64,000 bases of DNA from an uncultured Desulfobacter sp. (GTDB lineage: Bacteria > Desulfobacterota > Desulfobacteria > Desulfobacterales > Desulfobacteraceae). The notes beneath the pieces are model-generated. The model worked only from the letters and a program-made list of their open reading frames with translations, did no database searches and had not been told where the DNA came from. The DNA lies in contig NZ_OY762929.1 in assembly GCF_963666675.1 (NCBI RefSeq), positions 806,001 through 870,000 of the forward strand, written 5' to 3'. Of the stretch, positions 17,432 through 24,245 are shown one piece after another. The position numbers were made by a program, and so were the translations under genes. How positions within the stretch are numbered: the first letter of the stretch is position 1; the number at the start of each line of letters is the position of its first letter.

Positions 17432-17806
17432 TTGGCATATTTTGTGATCACTATGGCGTGGGCCTATTCGTGGCATATGGTGTTTTTTCATGATTTATAT
17501 GCTGAAATGGGCGCGTTTCAACGGGCCGAGCCAATTTTGCCTCTGGGGATGGCTGCCGTTCTTATTCAGGGGGTCGTGATCGGGTATCTCTATCCGTTTT
17601 ATGCGAAGGCAAAAGGCCATAGTATTTTGGGCGCTATTCAGTTCAATCTCATTATTGGTTTAATGGTCTACACCGTGATGGGCTTTGCGACAGCGGTGAA
17701 GTTTACTATTGAACCTGTGATTCAATTTTTGATCTATCATACTGTATTCCAGGCTGTGCAGTTTGTGCTCACTGGCGCGGTACTTGGTGTGATATATATA
17801 AGATAA
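17432..17806 (+). CDS. Small integral membrane protein, probably 5'-truncated
   Basis: About 124 residues with four hydrophobic helices (start YFVITMAWAYSWHMVFF; ILPLGMAAVLIQGVVIGYLYPF; IQFNLIIGLMVYTVMGFA; QFLIYHTVFQAVQFVLTGAVLG). It resembles DUF1761-like membrane proteins in style, but I do not recognise it firmly. The frame is open upstream only to 17414, right where the IS3 remnant stops, and the TTG start has no clear ribosome site. This suggests its natural N-terminus was lost to the insertion. It is followed by the acetyltransferase 12 bases later. Confidence 0.55.
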   Translation: MAYFVITMAWAYSWHMVFFHDLYAEMGAFQRAEPILPLGMAAVLIQGVVIGYLYPFYAKAKGHSILGAIQFNLIIGLMVYTVMGFATAVKFTIEPVIQFLIYHTVFQAVQFVLTGAVLGVIYIR

Positions 17807-17818
17807 AGGAAACATTGT

Positions 17819-18493
17819 ATGACAGTTCTTGATCCTACAAAAAAATATCCGATGGTAATGCCCGATGGGACTAACATTAAAACCGTTGTGCACCTCAATC
17901 AGGTGATCGACCACCCTCGTATAGAGATTGGGGACTTCACTTATTTTGGCCATTTGGAGGTGTTGGAAGATTACGCGGGATTTCTTGCTCCTTTTCTTTT
18001 TCCGCCCAGCCCTGAAAAGCTGAAGATCGGGAAGTTTTGTCAAATCGCTCATGGTGTGCGCTTTGTCACCAGTTCGGCCAATCATAACATGTCCGGCTTT
18101 TCGACCTATCCTTTTAACAATTTCACCATGACGCCGGAAACCTCTATGGAGGATATTCAGGCGATGTTCAATGTGCCCGGTAAAAAAGGCGATACCGTTA
18201 TCGGCCATGATGTCTGGATCGGTATGGAGGCAATGATTATGCCTGGCGTTACGATTGGTGATGGCGCAATTATTAGCGCAAGATCCGTAGTGATAAAAGA
18301 TGTGCCCCCCTATACGATTGTTGGCGGTAATCCGGCAAAAAAGATAAAGCAGCGTTTTGATGATAAAACCATTGACGCTTTGCTGTATATTCAATGGTGG
18401 GACTGGTCGCCTGCAAAAGTAGAAGCGAATATTAACGCGATTACGAGTGCGGATATTGAAGCGCTCAAGAATATTCAAAACAAGGACATCTAA
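17819..18493 (+). CDS. CatB/Vat-like hexapeptide-repeat acetyltransferase
   Basis: A 224-residue xenobiotic O-acetyltransferase of the left-handed beta-helix class. Hexapeptide ladders are visible in IEIGDFTYFG, LKIGKFCQIAHGVRF and DTVIGHDVWIGMEAMIMPGVTIGDGAIISARSVV. The catalytic His region is SSANHNMSGFSTYPF (about residue 85) and the closing VGGNPAKKIKQRF is typical. Homologues acetylate chloramphenicol, streptogramins or sugar hydroxyls with acetyl-CoA. Here it may modify a small molecule or a sugar made with the neighbouring glycosyltransferase. Resistance activity is not established. Confidence 0.87.
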   Translation: MTVLDPTKKYPMVMPDGTNIKTVVHLNQVIDHPRIEIGDFTYFGHLEVLEDYAGFLAPFLFPPSPEKLKIGKFCQIAHGVRFVTSSANHNMSGFSTYPFNNFTMTPETSMEDIQAMFNVPGKKGDTVIGHDVWIGMEAMIMPGVTIGDGAIISARSVVIKDVPPYTIVGGNPAKKIKQRFDDKTIDALLYIQWWDWSPAKVEANINAITSADIEALKNIQNKDI

Positions 18494-18506
18494 AAAGGAG
18501 AAAGTG

Positions 18507-18811
18507 ATGGCACAATTTATTTTCACATACCATGGTGGTAAAAAACCGGATACACCGGAAGACGGACAAAAAGGGATGGCGGCCGGGAAAGAATGGGAGG
18601 CATCTTTAGGCTCTACGCTCATTAACCCAGGTACACCTAGTTTTGACGTCTGATGGCGTTTTTGATGAGCCTTCACCCTATCCGGTTATGGGGTTTTCCA
18701 TTCTGGAAGCTGAGGATATGGATGCGGCGCTGGCGCTTTTAAAAGACTCCGTATATTCATATGATGGGCGGAACGCTGGAAGTATCAGAGATGATGCAAA
18801 TGCCTGAGTGA
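18507..18811 (+). pseudogene. YCII-domain protein, broken by two frameshifts
   Basis: GGAGAAAGTG precedes ATG 18507 (MAQFIFTYHGGKKP). The frame stops at 18653 after LINPGTPSFDV. The expected continuation, TSDGVFDEPSPYPVMGFS up to DMDAALALLKD, is in another frame (about 18632-18748), and the family end YIHMMGGTLEVSEMMQMPE is in a third (to 18811). All three pieces together make a normal-length YCII-related protein (dimeric alpha-beta barrel). Either the gene is dead or the sequence has two base errors. Confidence 0.8.
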
Positions 18812-18839
18812 GTGGTCACTATATTGATGGGCGGGTGTA

Positions 18840-19494
18840 TTGGGGCGGGTTATAAACAGATACAAGGAACCTATTTTGATACACGCAGACAAAAATACCG
18901 TTTGCGAAAGCTATGATAAAATTGCCGATTGGTTTGATGAGCTCCGCACACGCGACTTGATTGAAAGGCCGTATCTTGAGGCTTTAATTGAAATGTTAAA
19001 ACAGAGTTCGCTTATTCTTGATTTGGGATGCGGAACTGGAGAGCCTATTTTACGGTTTTTGTCTCAATCAAATTACCGCATAACAGGCGTAGACGGTAGC
19101 AGGATTATGCTGGGTAAAGCGATCAAGCGGTTTCCAGAAATGGAATTTTATTCTCGAAGCTATGCGCAATATTCACTTTGATAAAAAGTTTGATGCGACT
19201 ATTGCCTGGCATAGTTTCTATCACCTGCCGCCCGAAGATCAAAGACAGATGTTTGACGTATTCGCCGGACACATGAATCCCGGCGGCTTTCTTTTATTCA
19301 CATCGGGCGCAGAAGAGGGTGAATGTTGGAGCAATAATAACGGTGAAGATTTATATCATGGTTCTTTGGGTATAGAGGAATATAAACGTCTTTTGAGTGC
19401 GCATAAATTTCATATTGTCCGTCATGTACAAAAAGATCCTGAATGTGGAGGGCAACGGTTTGGCTGGCATGGTATCAACCGGATGGGTATATGA
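18840..19494 (+). pseudogene. Class I SAM-dependent methyltransferase with a frameshift
   Basis: The first frame (18840-19181) contains ESYDKIADWFDELRTRDL and the SAM-binding motif LILDLGCGTGEPILRF, then GVDGSRIMLGKAI. It ends prematurely after PEMEFYSRSYAQYSL. The second frame (from about 19155) resumes the fold with MRNIHFDKKFDATIAWHSFY then HLPPEDQ and FAGHMNPGGFLLFT, running to 19494. One base gained or lost near 19150-19165 would restore a single protein of about 215 residues. The original target (small molecule) is unknown. Confidence 0.85.
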
Positions 19495-19525
19495 AATCTT
19501 ATATCAATGACATGAAGAGGGGTAC

Positions 19526-20812
19526 ATGAACATCTTAATCCTTACTTACGGATCACGCGGTGATGTGCAGCCCTATCTTGCGTTGGGTAAGGGGCTGCAA
19601 AAAGCTGGCCACACAGTTACACTTGGCACCAGTGTACGTTTTCAGGATTTTGTTGAAAGTCACGGTATAGATTATACCTATATGAATGATGATTTGCTGT
19701 CCGTAATTGATACAGATGAGGGCAAGGATTTGTTGGAAAAAGGCAGCAATTTTTTTGAAATGGTGCGGCGGGGGCTTAAAGTTGCCAAGAAAATCAAGCC
19801 AACGCAGCGGGCGTTGCTCAAAGAAAGCTGGCAGGCGGCGCGAAATACGAAGCCGGACTTTCTCCTTTTTCATTCCAAGTGTGCCGGTGCGCCGCATATT
19901 GCCGAAAGACTGGGTATAGGTTGCGCTTTAGTGACACCGATTCCAATGTTTGTGCCCACGCAGGAAACATGCTTTCCCATTTTCCCTGATCTTCGGTTAG
20001 GCGGGTGGTATAATCGCGGGACTTATAGCTTTATCAGGTCTGTCACCAACAAGGTTTGGAACGGCTATATTAAGGATTTCAGAGAGTATCTGGTGCTTCC
20101 CCCCATTCGCAAATATGATTTTCTGAAAAAAGCTGATGGACAGGATATCCCGGTCATTCATGCGCACAGTGAAACGGTTGTGCCGCGTCCCTTTGATTGG
20201 CCGGAGAGTGCCCATGTCACAGGGTATTTTTTTTTGGATGCGCGGGAAGAATGGAAACCACCCCAAGATTTGCAAGATTTTCTGGATGCGGACGATCCGC
20301 CTGTATATATCGGTTTTGGCTCTATGGCAGGCCGTAATCCGGAACGGTTGGCGGGTGTGGTTGTTAAAGCCCTGCAAAAAGCCAATTTGCGCGGCGTTAT
20401 TGCGACGGGCTGGGGCGGGTTAAAAGCCGAAGATTTGCCCGATACAATCTTTAAAATTGAGCATGCGCCGCATGACTGGCTGTTTCCGAAAATGGCGGCT
20501 GTGGTTCATCATGGCGGGGCTGGAACCACCGCTGCGGGCTTGCGCGCTGGAAAGCCGAGCATTATCATCCCCTTCTTTGGCGATCAGCCTTTTTGGGGTA
20601 AACGTGTATATAAATTGTGTGCGGGACCTGAGCCGATACCGCAAAGAAAACTGAATGCAAACTCTTTGGCCTCTGCCATGAAGGAGGCCGTCACGAATCA
20701 GAGCATAGTTGATAGGGCTGAAAAAATCGGCCAGGCCATAAAGCACGGGAACGGAGTTGCGAAAGCCATAGCCTTGATTGAAAAACTCTATGAGAACAGT
20801 ATGGTAATGTAA
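19526..20812 (+). CDS. GT1/UGT-type glycosyltransferase
   Basis: A 428-residue GT-B enzyme. The N-terminal Rossmann half opens MNILILTYGSRGDVQPYLALG, the signature of sterol 3-beta-glucosyltransferase/macrolide glycosyltransferase types (acceptor side). The C-terminal half has PVYIGFGSM, then the donor-binding motif HHGGAGTTAAGLRAGKPSIII and PFFGDQPFWG (about 330-360). It would transfer a sugar from a UDP- or dTDP-sugar to a lipid, sterol or natural product. It is intact, unlike its methyltransferase and YCII neighbours, and lies in the same orientation, suggesting one acquired tailoring-type operon. Confidence 0.9.
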   Translation: MNILILTYGSRGDVQPYLALGKGLQKAGHTVTLGTSVRFQDFVESHGIDYTYMNDDLLSVIDTDEGKDLLEKGSNFFEMVRRGLKVAKKIKPTQRALLKESWQAARNTKPDFLLFHSKCAGAPHIAERLGIGCALVTPIPMFVPTQETCFPIFPDLRLGGWYNRGTYSFIRSVTNKVWNGYIKDFREYLVLPPIRKYDFLKKADGQDIPVIHAHSETVVPRPFDWPESAHVTGYFFLDAREEWKPPQDLQDFLDADDPPVYIGFGSMAGRNPERLAGVVVKALQKANLRGVIATGWGGLKAEDLPDTIFKIEHAPHDWLFPKMAAVVHHGGAGTTAAGLRAGKPSIIIPFFGDQPFWGKRVYKLCAGPEPIPQRKLNANSLASAMKEAVTNQSIVDRAEKIGQAIKHGNGVAKAIALIEKLYENSMVM

Positions 20813-20823
20813 TAGAACAACTG

Positions 20824-21054
20824 TCACACCTGCTTGCCTGCCCCGATCCCTGGGGGCAGCCCCGGTTTGATCTCTGCCTTGCACTCCTTTAAAAGTTCCA
20901 GTGCCCTTTTTTCACCGAATTCTTCCACCATTTCATCCCACATGGGTGTGCCTTTGATTTCTTTGATAAAATTGTGGGTGAATTTCTCTGAAAAGGCTTG
21001 CTCGAAACTCTGCTTCACTTTTTTCAGACGCTTTAGTCTCTTGGCTTTTCCCAT
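20824..21054 (-). CDS. Small hypothetical protein next to attC-like module
   Basis: A 76-residue, strongly charged protein (MGKAKRLKRLKKVKQSFEQA, then ACSEKF-like basic/aromatic stretch, and a C-terminal GLPPGIGAGK). AGGAAG lies at the right distance before ATG 21054. No family recognised. It begins 30 bases after the attC-like module on the same strand, as a gene cassette would, and converges on the glycosyltransferase with an 11-base gap. No second attC-like site follows its stop. Confidence 0.6.
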   Translation of the reverse strand: MGKAKRLKRLKKVKQSFEQAFSEKFTHNFIKEIKGTPMWDEMVEEFGEKRALELLKECKAEIKPGLPPGIGAGKQV

Positions 21055-21083
21055 GATTTAACTTCCTGATGGCTTGCCATCAT

Positions 21084-21260
21084 TCGTACAACATTGAGTT
21101 AAGCGGCTGCCGAACAGCCAAAAAAATGCCTCCGACGGTTGATGCACGTCTTCAACTCATTTGTTAAATTAGCCCATCACCGTCTGAGCTTGGCACCTGG
21201 TTTGCATTATAGAAAAAGTAGATTCTACCTCCTCGTCCGCCCGAAGGGCTTAATTTAACA
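21084..21260 (-). repeat. attC-like module, copy 2
   Basis: Reverse-oriented homologue of 2594-2769. Read on the minus strand: an entry box TTGTTAAATTAAGCCC, the conserved about 55-base block with GCCCTTCGGGC and TATAATGC (two mismatches to copy 1), then GGGCTAATTTAACAA, and an imperfect inverted repeat of about 85 bases ending in GCCGCTTAACTCAATGTT. TTGTTAAATTA and TAATTTAACAA are mutual complements. They bound a small gene-less segment as R' and R'' boxes of adjacent attC sites would, and GTTAAAT fits GTTRRRY. Between 21261 and 21445 I see no gene. Confidence 0.5.
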
Positions 21261-21448
21261 AACGAATTTGAGCATTATCAAAATTTGATATCCTGTAAAA
21301 AAAAACTTTTGCAAATACACGACTTTTGTTTAAGGATTTCTTTACATACCGGATAAGTTTATTCAAGAATTATTTCTGGTCAGGCAATTTTTAAGACCGT
21401 TATCCTTTGAGTGTAAATTTCAAATTTCATATAATACGCTCTCCCTTG

Positions 21449-21490
21449 TATAATCGGGCTATCCATTCTGGATGGCCCGATTATATTTTG
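21449..21490 (+). terminator. Strong hairpin, terminator-like
   Basis: TATAATCGGGC (21449-21459) plus ATCC pair with GGAT plus GCCCGATTATA (21470-21485) around an ATTCT loop, giving a 16-bp stem with one G-T pair, followed by TTTTG. No gene on the plus strand reads directly into it now, so it may be a relic of a lost upstream gene. Confidence 0.55.
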
Positions 21491-21494
21491 ATCA

Positions 21495-21550
21495 TATTTC
21501 CGGGGACAGTATATCTATTTCAGTTAATACGTATACTGTCCCCGGAAATA
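21495..21550. repeat. Perfect 19-bp inverted repeat with GGGGACAG core
   Basis: TATTTCCGGGGACAGTATA (21495-21513) is matched perfectly by its complement at 21532-21550 with an 18-base loop. It lies at the breakpoint of the truncated RAYT copy, and the CCGGGGACAG core resembles REP-type palindromes moved by RAYT enzymes. Confidence 0.6.
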
Positions 21551-21831
21551 CAGCCTTCCCTGAAATTGATCATTCTCGTATATCGTCGATGAGCCTCCCC
21601 GACGGCCAAATTTAATCCATCTTTGGTGTCAGGAACTGCGATAAGATGAATGTGATTGGGCATCAGGCAATAGGCCCATATCTCAACCCTATAGTTTTCA
21701 CACCATTCCGCCATTAAAGCCAGATAGGCTTTAAAGTCCTGATCGCTGAAAAATGTCTGCTGCCTTCTATTTCCCCTTTGTGTAATATGATGGGGAAAAC
21801 CCGGCGCCACTGCTCTCGCCATTCGTGCCAT
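21520..21831 (-). pseudogene. Truncated RAYT gene (N-terminal half)
   Basis: Residues 1-95 are the same as in the RAYT at 3791-4453 except for one D to A change (AYLALMAEW), including the HUH motif MPNHIHLI. Similarity ends abruptly after INFREG at about 21551, where the 19-bp palindrome begins, so the catalytic tyrosine half is missing. The homologous DNA extends on the other side to the AGGTGTCCCC motif near 21890. Confidence 0.9.
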
Positions 21832-21853
21832 GGGATGTAGCTAAGCATGTAGT

Positions 21854-21927
21854 CTGATTCCTGTCAATAAGTAAGGTGTCCCCAGATTTCCTGATTTCTG
21901 TCAATAAGTAAGGTGTCCCCAGATTTC
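21854..21927. repeat. Tandem 37-bp repeat with AGGTGTCCCC motif
   Basis: Two adjacent copies (21854-21890, 21891-21927) differ at one base. Each carries TCAATAAGTAAGGTGTCCCC, also found upstream of the intact RAYT at about 4482-4505. This is a local duplication of the RAYT end motif. With two units and no spacer it is not a CRISPR. Confidence 0.85.
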
Positions 21928-21972
21928 CCCAGATTTCAACAGATTTACAGATATTCGCTTTTTCTCCGGTTG

Positions 21973-23160
21973 TCATTTGATCACCTCGTTTTTACAGAAG
22001 TTGATTATTTTAATGGTACGGTCTTTATCATTACCGAATGCTAACTTACGTATGTTGGTGGTATGAGCAAATGCGGCCTTACAGCCGTCAGGTGATACAG
22101 ACACTCGTCCTATTATTGGATATTTAATTAATTCCTTAATTTTGTCATCTTCAATCAAATAGGCATTAGGGCGTTGAGCCCCCCAAACTTTAAGAAAATA
22201 TCCCGGTTTAACAGGATATATGGATATCTCGCTCCCAGATAAAATGGGGAGTTTAACAGGGAATTTTTTTTCAACAATTCGACCTTTGGAATTAATCCAC
22301 CATGCTCTTATGGGGTATTCGTCATAATACTTTCCAGTGTATAGAAAATAAGCTGTTTTCCATTCAATATACCGGATTGTATACAATTTACATTTAGACC
22401 AGCCCCCAAAGTTGATAGGCAAAGGGATTCCTTCTCCCCCCGCCCGCTCATAGTATATTGCTTTTTCAATAAAAGGGGTCTGTCTCGCGATTTCAGCCTG
22501 TGTTCTTCTTTCAGGAATGATGTCCATCAGTCGGCAGTGTGGCATCGGGTTTGGGTCGATTTCTCTTTCCACGAATTCAAGATAATTCATCCCGCATAAC
22601 CGGTATTTCCAGGGATAAGGTCTACTTACTCCTAAATAATCCCATATGTCTTTTTTGGGTTCCCAGGCACAGTCAAATTCTTTATCAATAATCATATCTT
22701 CATCAGGGCGCGGATAGGGTTTTAAATACCCAAGCGGCCCTCGATACCACGCTGTCTGATTTTTCAAGGGATCCATTTTTACACAAACAACTTGATCCTC
22801 TTTTGCGCAAACAATCCTTGATTTTTTCCATGAACCGGCAAAACTGACGGTTCCGTCAGAGGTATCCCATACGACATTTTTAAACCCGCCTTCATAGTCA
22901 TATCGGTCAGGCGATAGTGTTTGATTTGATTGGAACATAATCCGGTGATTATCCAACCACAAAATTTTTCGTGTCGGACTTACCCAAAAACCGGAATCAA
23001 CCACCTTGTAGTCTGACCGTGAGAGACCCTGTGAAAACAGCGGCAGCGTTGGCCTTTTAAAATAGAAGGCAACTGCAAGGCATGCCACCAGAATAATCAG
23101 CCATCGCAGTTTTAATACGTTTTTTAGAAGTTTACTTTTTTTTAGCGCAACGATCGGCAT
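21973..23160 (-). CDS. Membrane-anchored hypothetical protein
   Basis: I take the start at the internal Met (MPIVALKKSKL, 23160). The longer frame to 23232 overlaps the neighbouring glycosyltransferase remnant. The about 395-residue protein has a basic N-terminus, one hydrophobic anchor (LIILVACLAVAFYF, about residues 21-34) and a large extracytoplasmic part rich in aromatic residues. Short repeated strands such as RKILWLDNHRIMF and VSVSPDGCKAAFAH resemble beta-propeller blades. No family recognised. It lies amid decayed mobile DNA, and its function is unknown. Confidence 0.6.
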   Translation of the reverse strand: MPIVALKKSKLLKNVLKLRWLIILVACLAVAFYFKRPTLPLFSQGLSRSDYKVVDSGFWVSPTRKILWLDNHRIMFQSNQTLSPDRYDYEGGFKNVVWDTSDGTVSFAGSWKKSRIVCAKEDQVVCVKMDPLKNQTAWYRGPLGYLKPYPRPDEDMIIDKEFDCAWEPKKDIWDYLGVSRPYPWKYRLCGMNYLEFVEREIDPNPMPHCRLMDIIPERRTQAEIARQTPFIEKAIYYERAGGEGIPLPINFGGWSKCKLYTIRYIEWKTAYFLYTGKYYDEYPIRAWWINSKGRIVEKKFPVKLPILSGSEISIYPVKPGYFLKVWGAQRPNAYLIEDDKIKELIKYPIIGRVSVSPDGCKAAFAHTTNIRKLAFGNDKDRTIKIINFCKNEVIK

Positions 23161-23173
23161 ACAAATAACCTTT

Positions 23174-24199
23174 TTAATTTGGCAGCATATTTTTCGGGTA
23201 AAATCCCATTCGTGATATTTCTGTTTCTTCACCTGGTAAACAAATACCGGGAGTTATCAAATCCCGGTAAAGTTCAAGCCCGGCCTGGCGGCTATACCTG
23301 TCCCGAATATCCCGGGAGGCCTGCATCCGGATATCTGAAAATTGTTCAGGCGCAACCAAAGCCGCCGTCACTTTTTCGGCAATGGCCTGCGTATCAAAAA
23401 AATCCACCACCAGGCCGTTTTTTCCCTCCTGCAACACCTCTTCCACAGGGAGGGTGGCAGAACCGATCACAAGGCAACCGCAAGCCATGGCTTCCAGCAT
23501 GGACCAGGAAAGTACAAAGGGATAGGTCAGGTAGACATGGACGGCCGAGACCTGGAGCACTTTCCGGTATAACAGCCACGGGCTGACCTGACATATCAGC
23601 ACTGAAGGACAGCCCACAACGAAGGTTGAAAGAACTCAGTAACTTACTGAGCGCTTTCATATAAAATCATAGGGCACCCGGCCTAGAAAATGGGTCCTGT
23701 CCGGATCAAGCCGGACCTCCTTGAGCATCTTTTCCCGCCAGTTGGGAGCATTGGACGGCAGCCTGCCGTAGCTGACGTCGTCCCCGCCCAAAATTAGGGC
23801 ATGGCAGTGCTTATGCTTTTGCTGGATGATTTCAAGGGCCCGCATAAAGCTGTGAAATCCCCTGTAGGGTTCAAGATTCCTGGCCACGTAAGTGACGACC
23901 GGGTCTCCTGCACAAAAGGAGACGCCCCCGGGCAGGGTGACGCAGGCGTTCTGGTCCGGTTCCAGATAGTCGGTGGGAACGCCTTCATGGATCAATGTGA
24001 TTTTATCCTGATATATTTGGGGATGGCTTTTTTTTGCCAAAGGGTAGGGGGATACCCCTTCATCATTATCAACGCTTCCGTATAGTTCGTACTGCATCAA
24101 AAAATTAAAAAGCCTCAAAAATAAAGTAGTGCTGGGAATGTACAGGTAAAATGCGAGGTTTATGTGAGTAAAGCATGAGCAAAGTAATAATAAAGACAC
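23174..24199 (-). pseudogene. Family-4 type glycosyltransferase, 5'-truncated and interrupted
   Basis: Two pieces in the same frame. The first (24199-23657) begins mid-protein with YELYGSVDNDEGVSPYPLAK and runs through VVTYVARNLEPYRGFHSFMR and LGGDDVSYGRLP to FLGRVPYDFI, then stop. The second (to 23174) resumes at YRKVLQVSAVHVYLTYPFVL and SWSMLEAMACGCLVIGSATL, the GT-B donor site. A repeat of about 93 bases (23572-23664) separates them. Its length is a multiple of three but it brings stop codons. The first about 150 residues of a normal enzyme are replaced by unrelated codons. It is a dead gene. Confidence 0.88.
23572..23664 (-). repeat. Bipartite palindromic repeat (BPR) copy inserted in a gene
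   Basis: This is a copy of the about 95-bp family also at 29022, 29118, 32952, 34276 and 45796. On the minus strand it starts TTATATGAAAGCGCTCAGTA, forms a perfect arm pair CTCAGTAA/TTACTGAG flanked by GAAAG/CTTTC, then CGTTGTGGGC and a second imperfect stem ending near GGCTGTTATA. TATAA is present at both edges (23568-23572, 23660-23664), a possible 5-bp target duplication. Confidence 0.85.
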
Positions 24200-24245
24200 C
24201 AGGAAATGGTACCTTTCATGTCATATCTGAGTTGGACTCCCTTGA

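Noticed and set aside
17660..18676. 338-codon minus-strand ORF
   Set aside because: Antisense to the CatB-like acetyltransferase and its neighbours; no start context or family likeness.
21854..21927. Possible CRISPR array
   Set aside because: Only two directly adjacent units with no spacers, sharing the RAYT end motif; no cas genes in the window.
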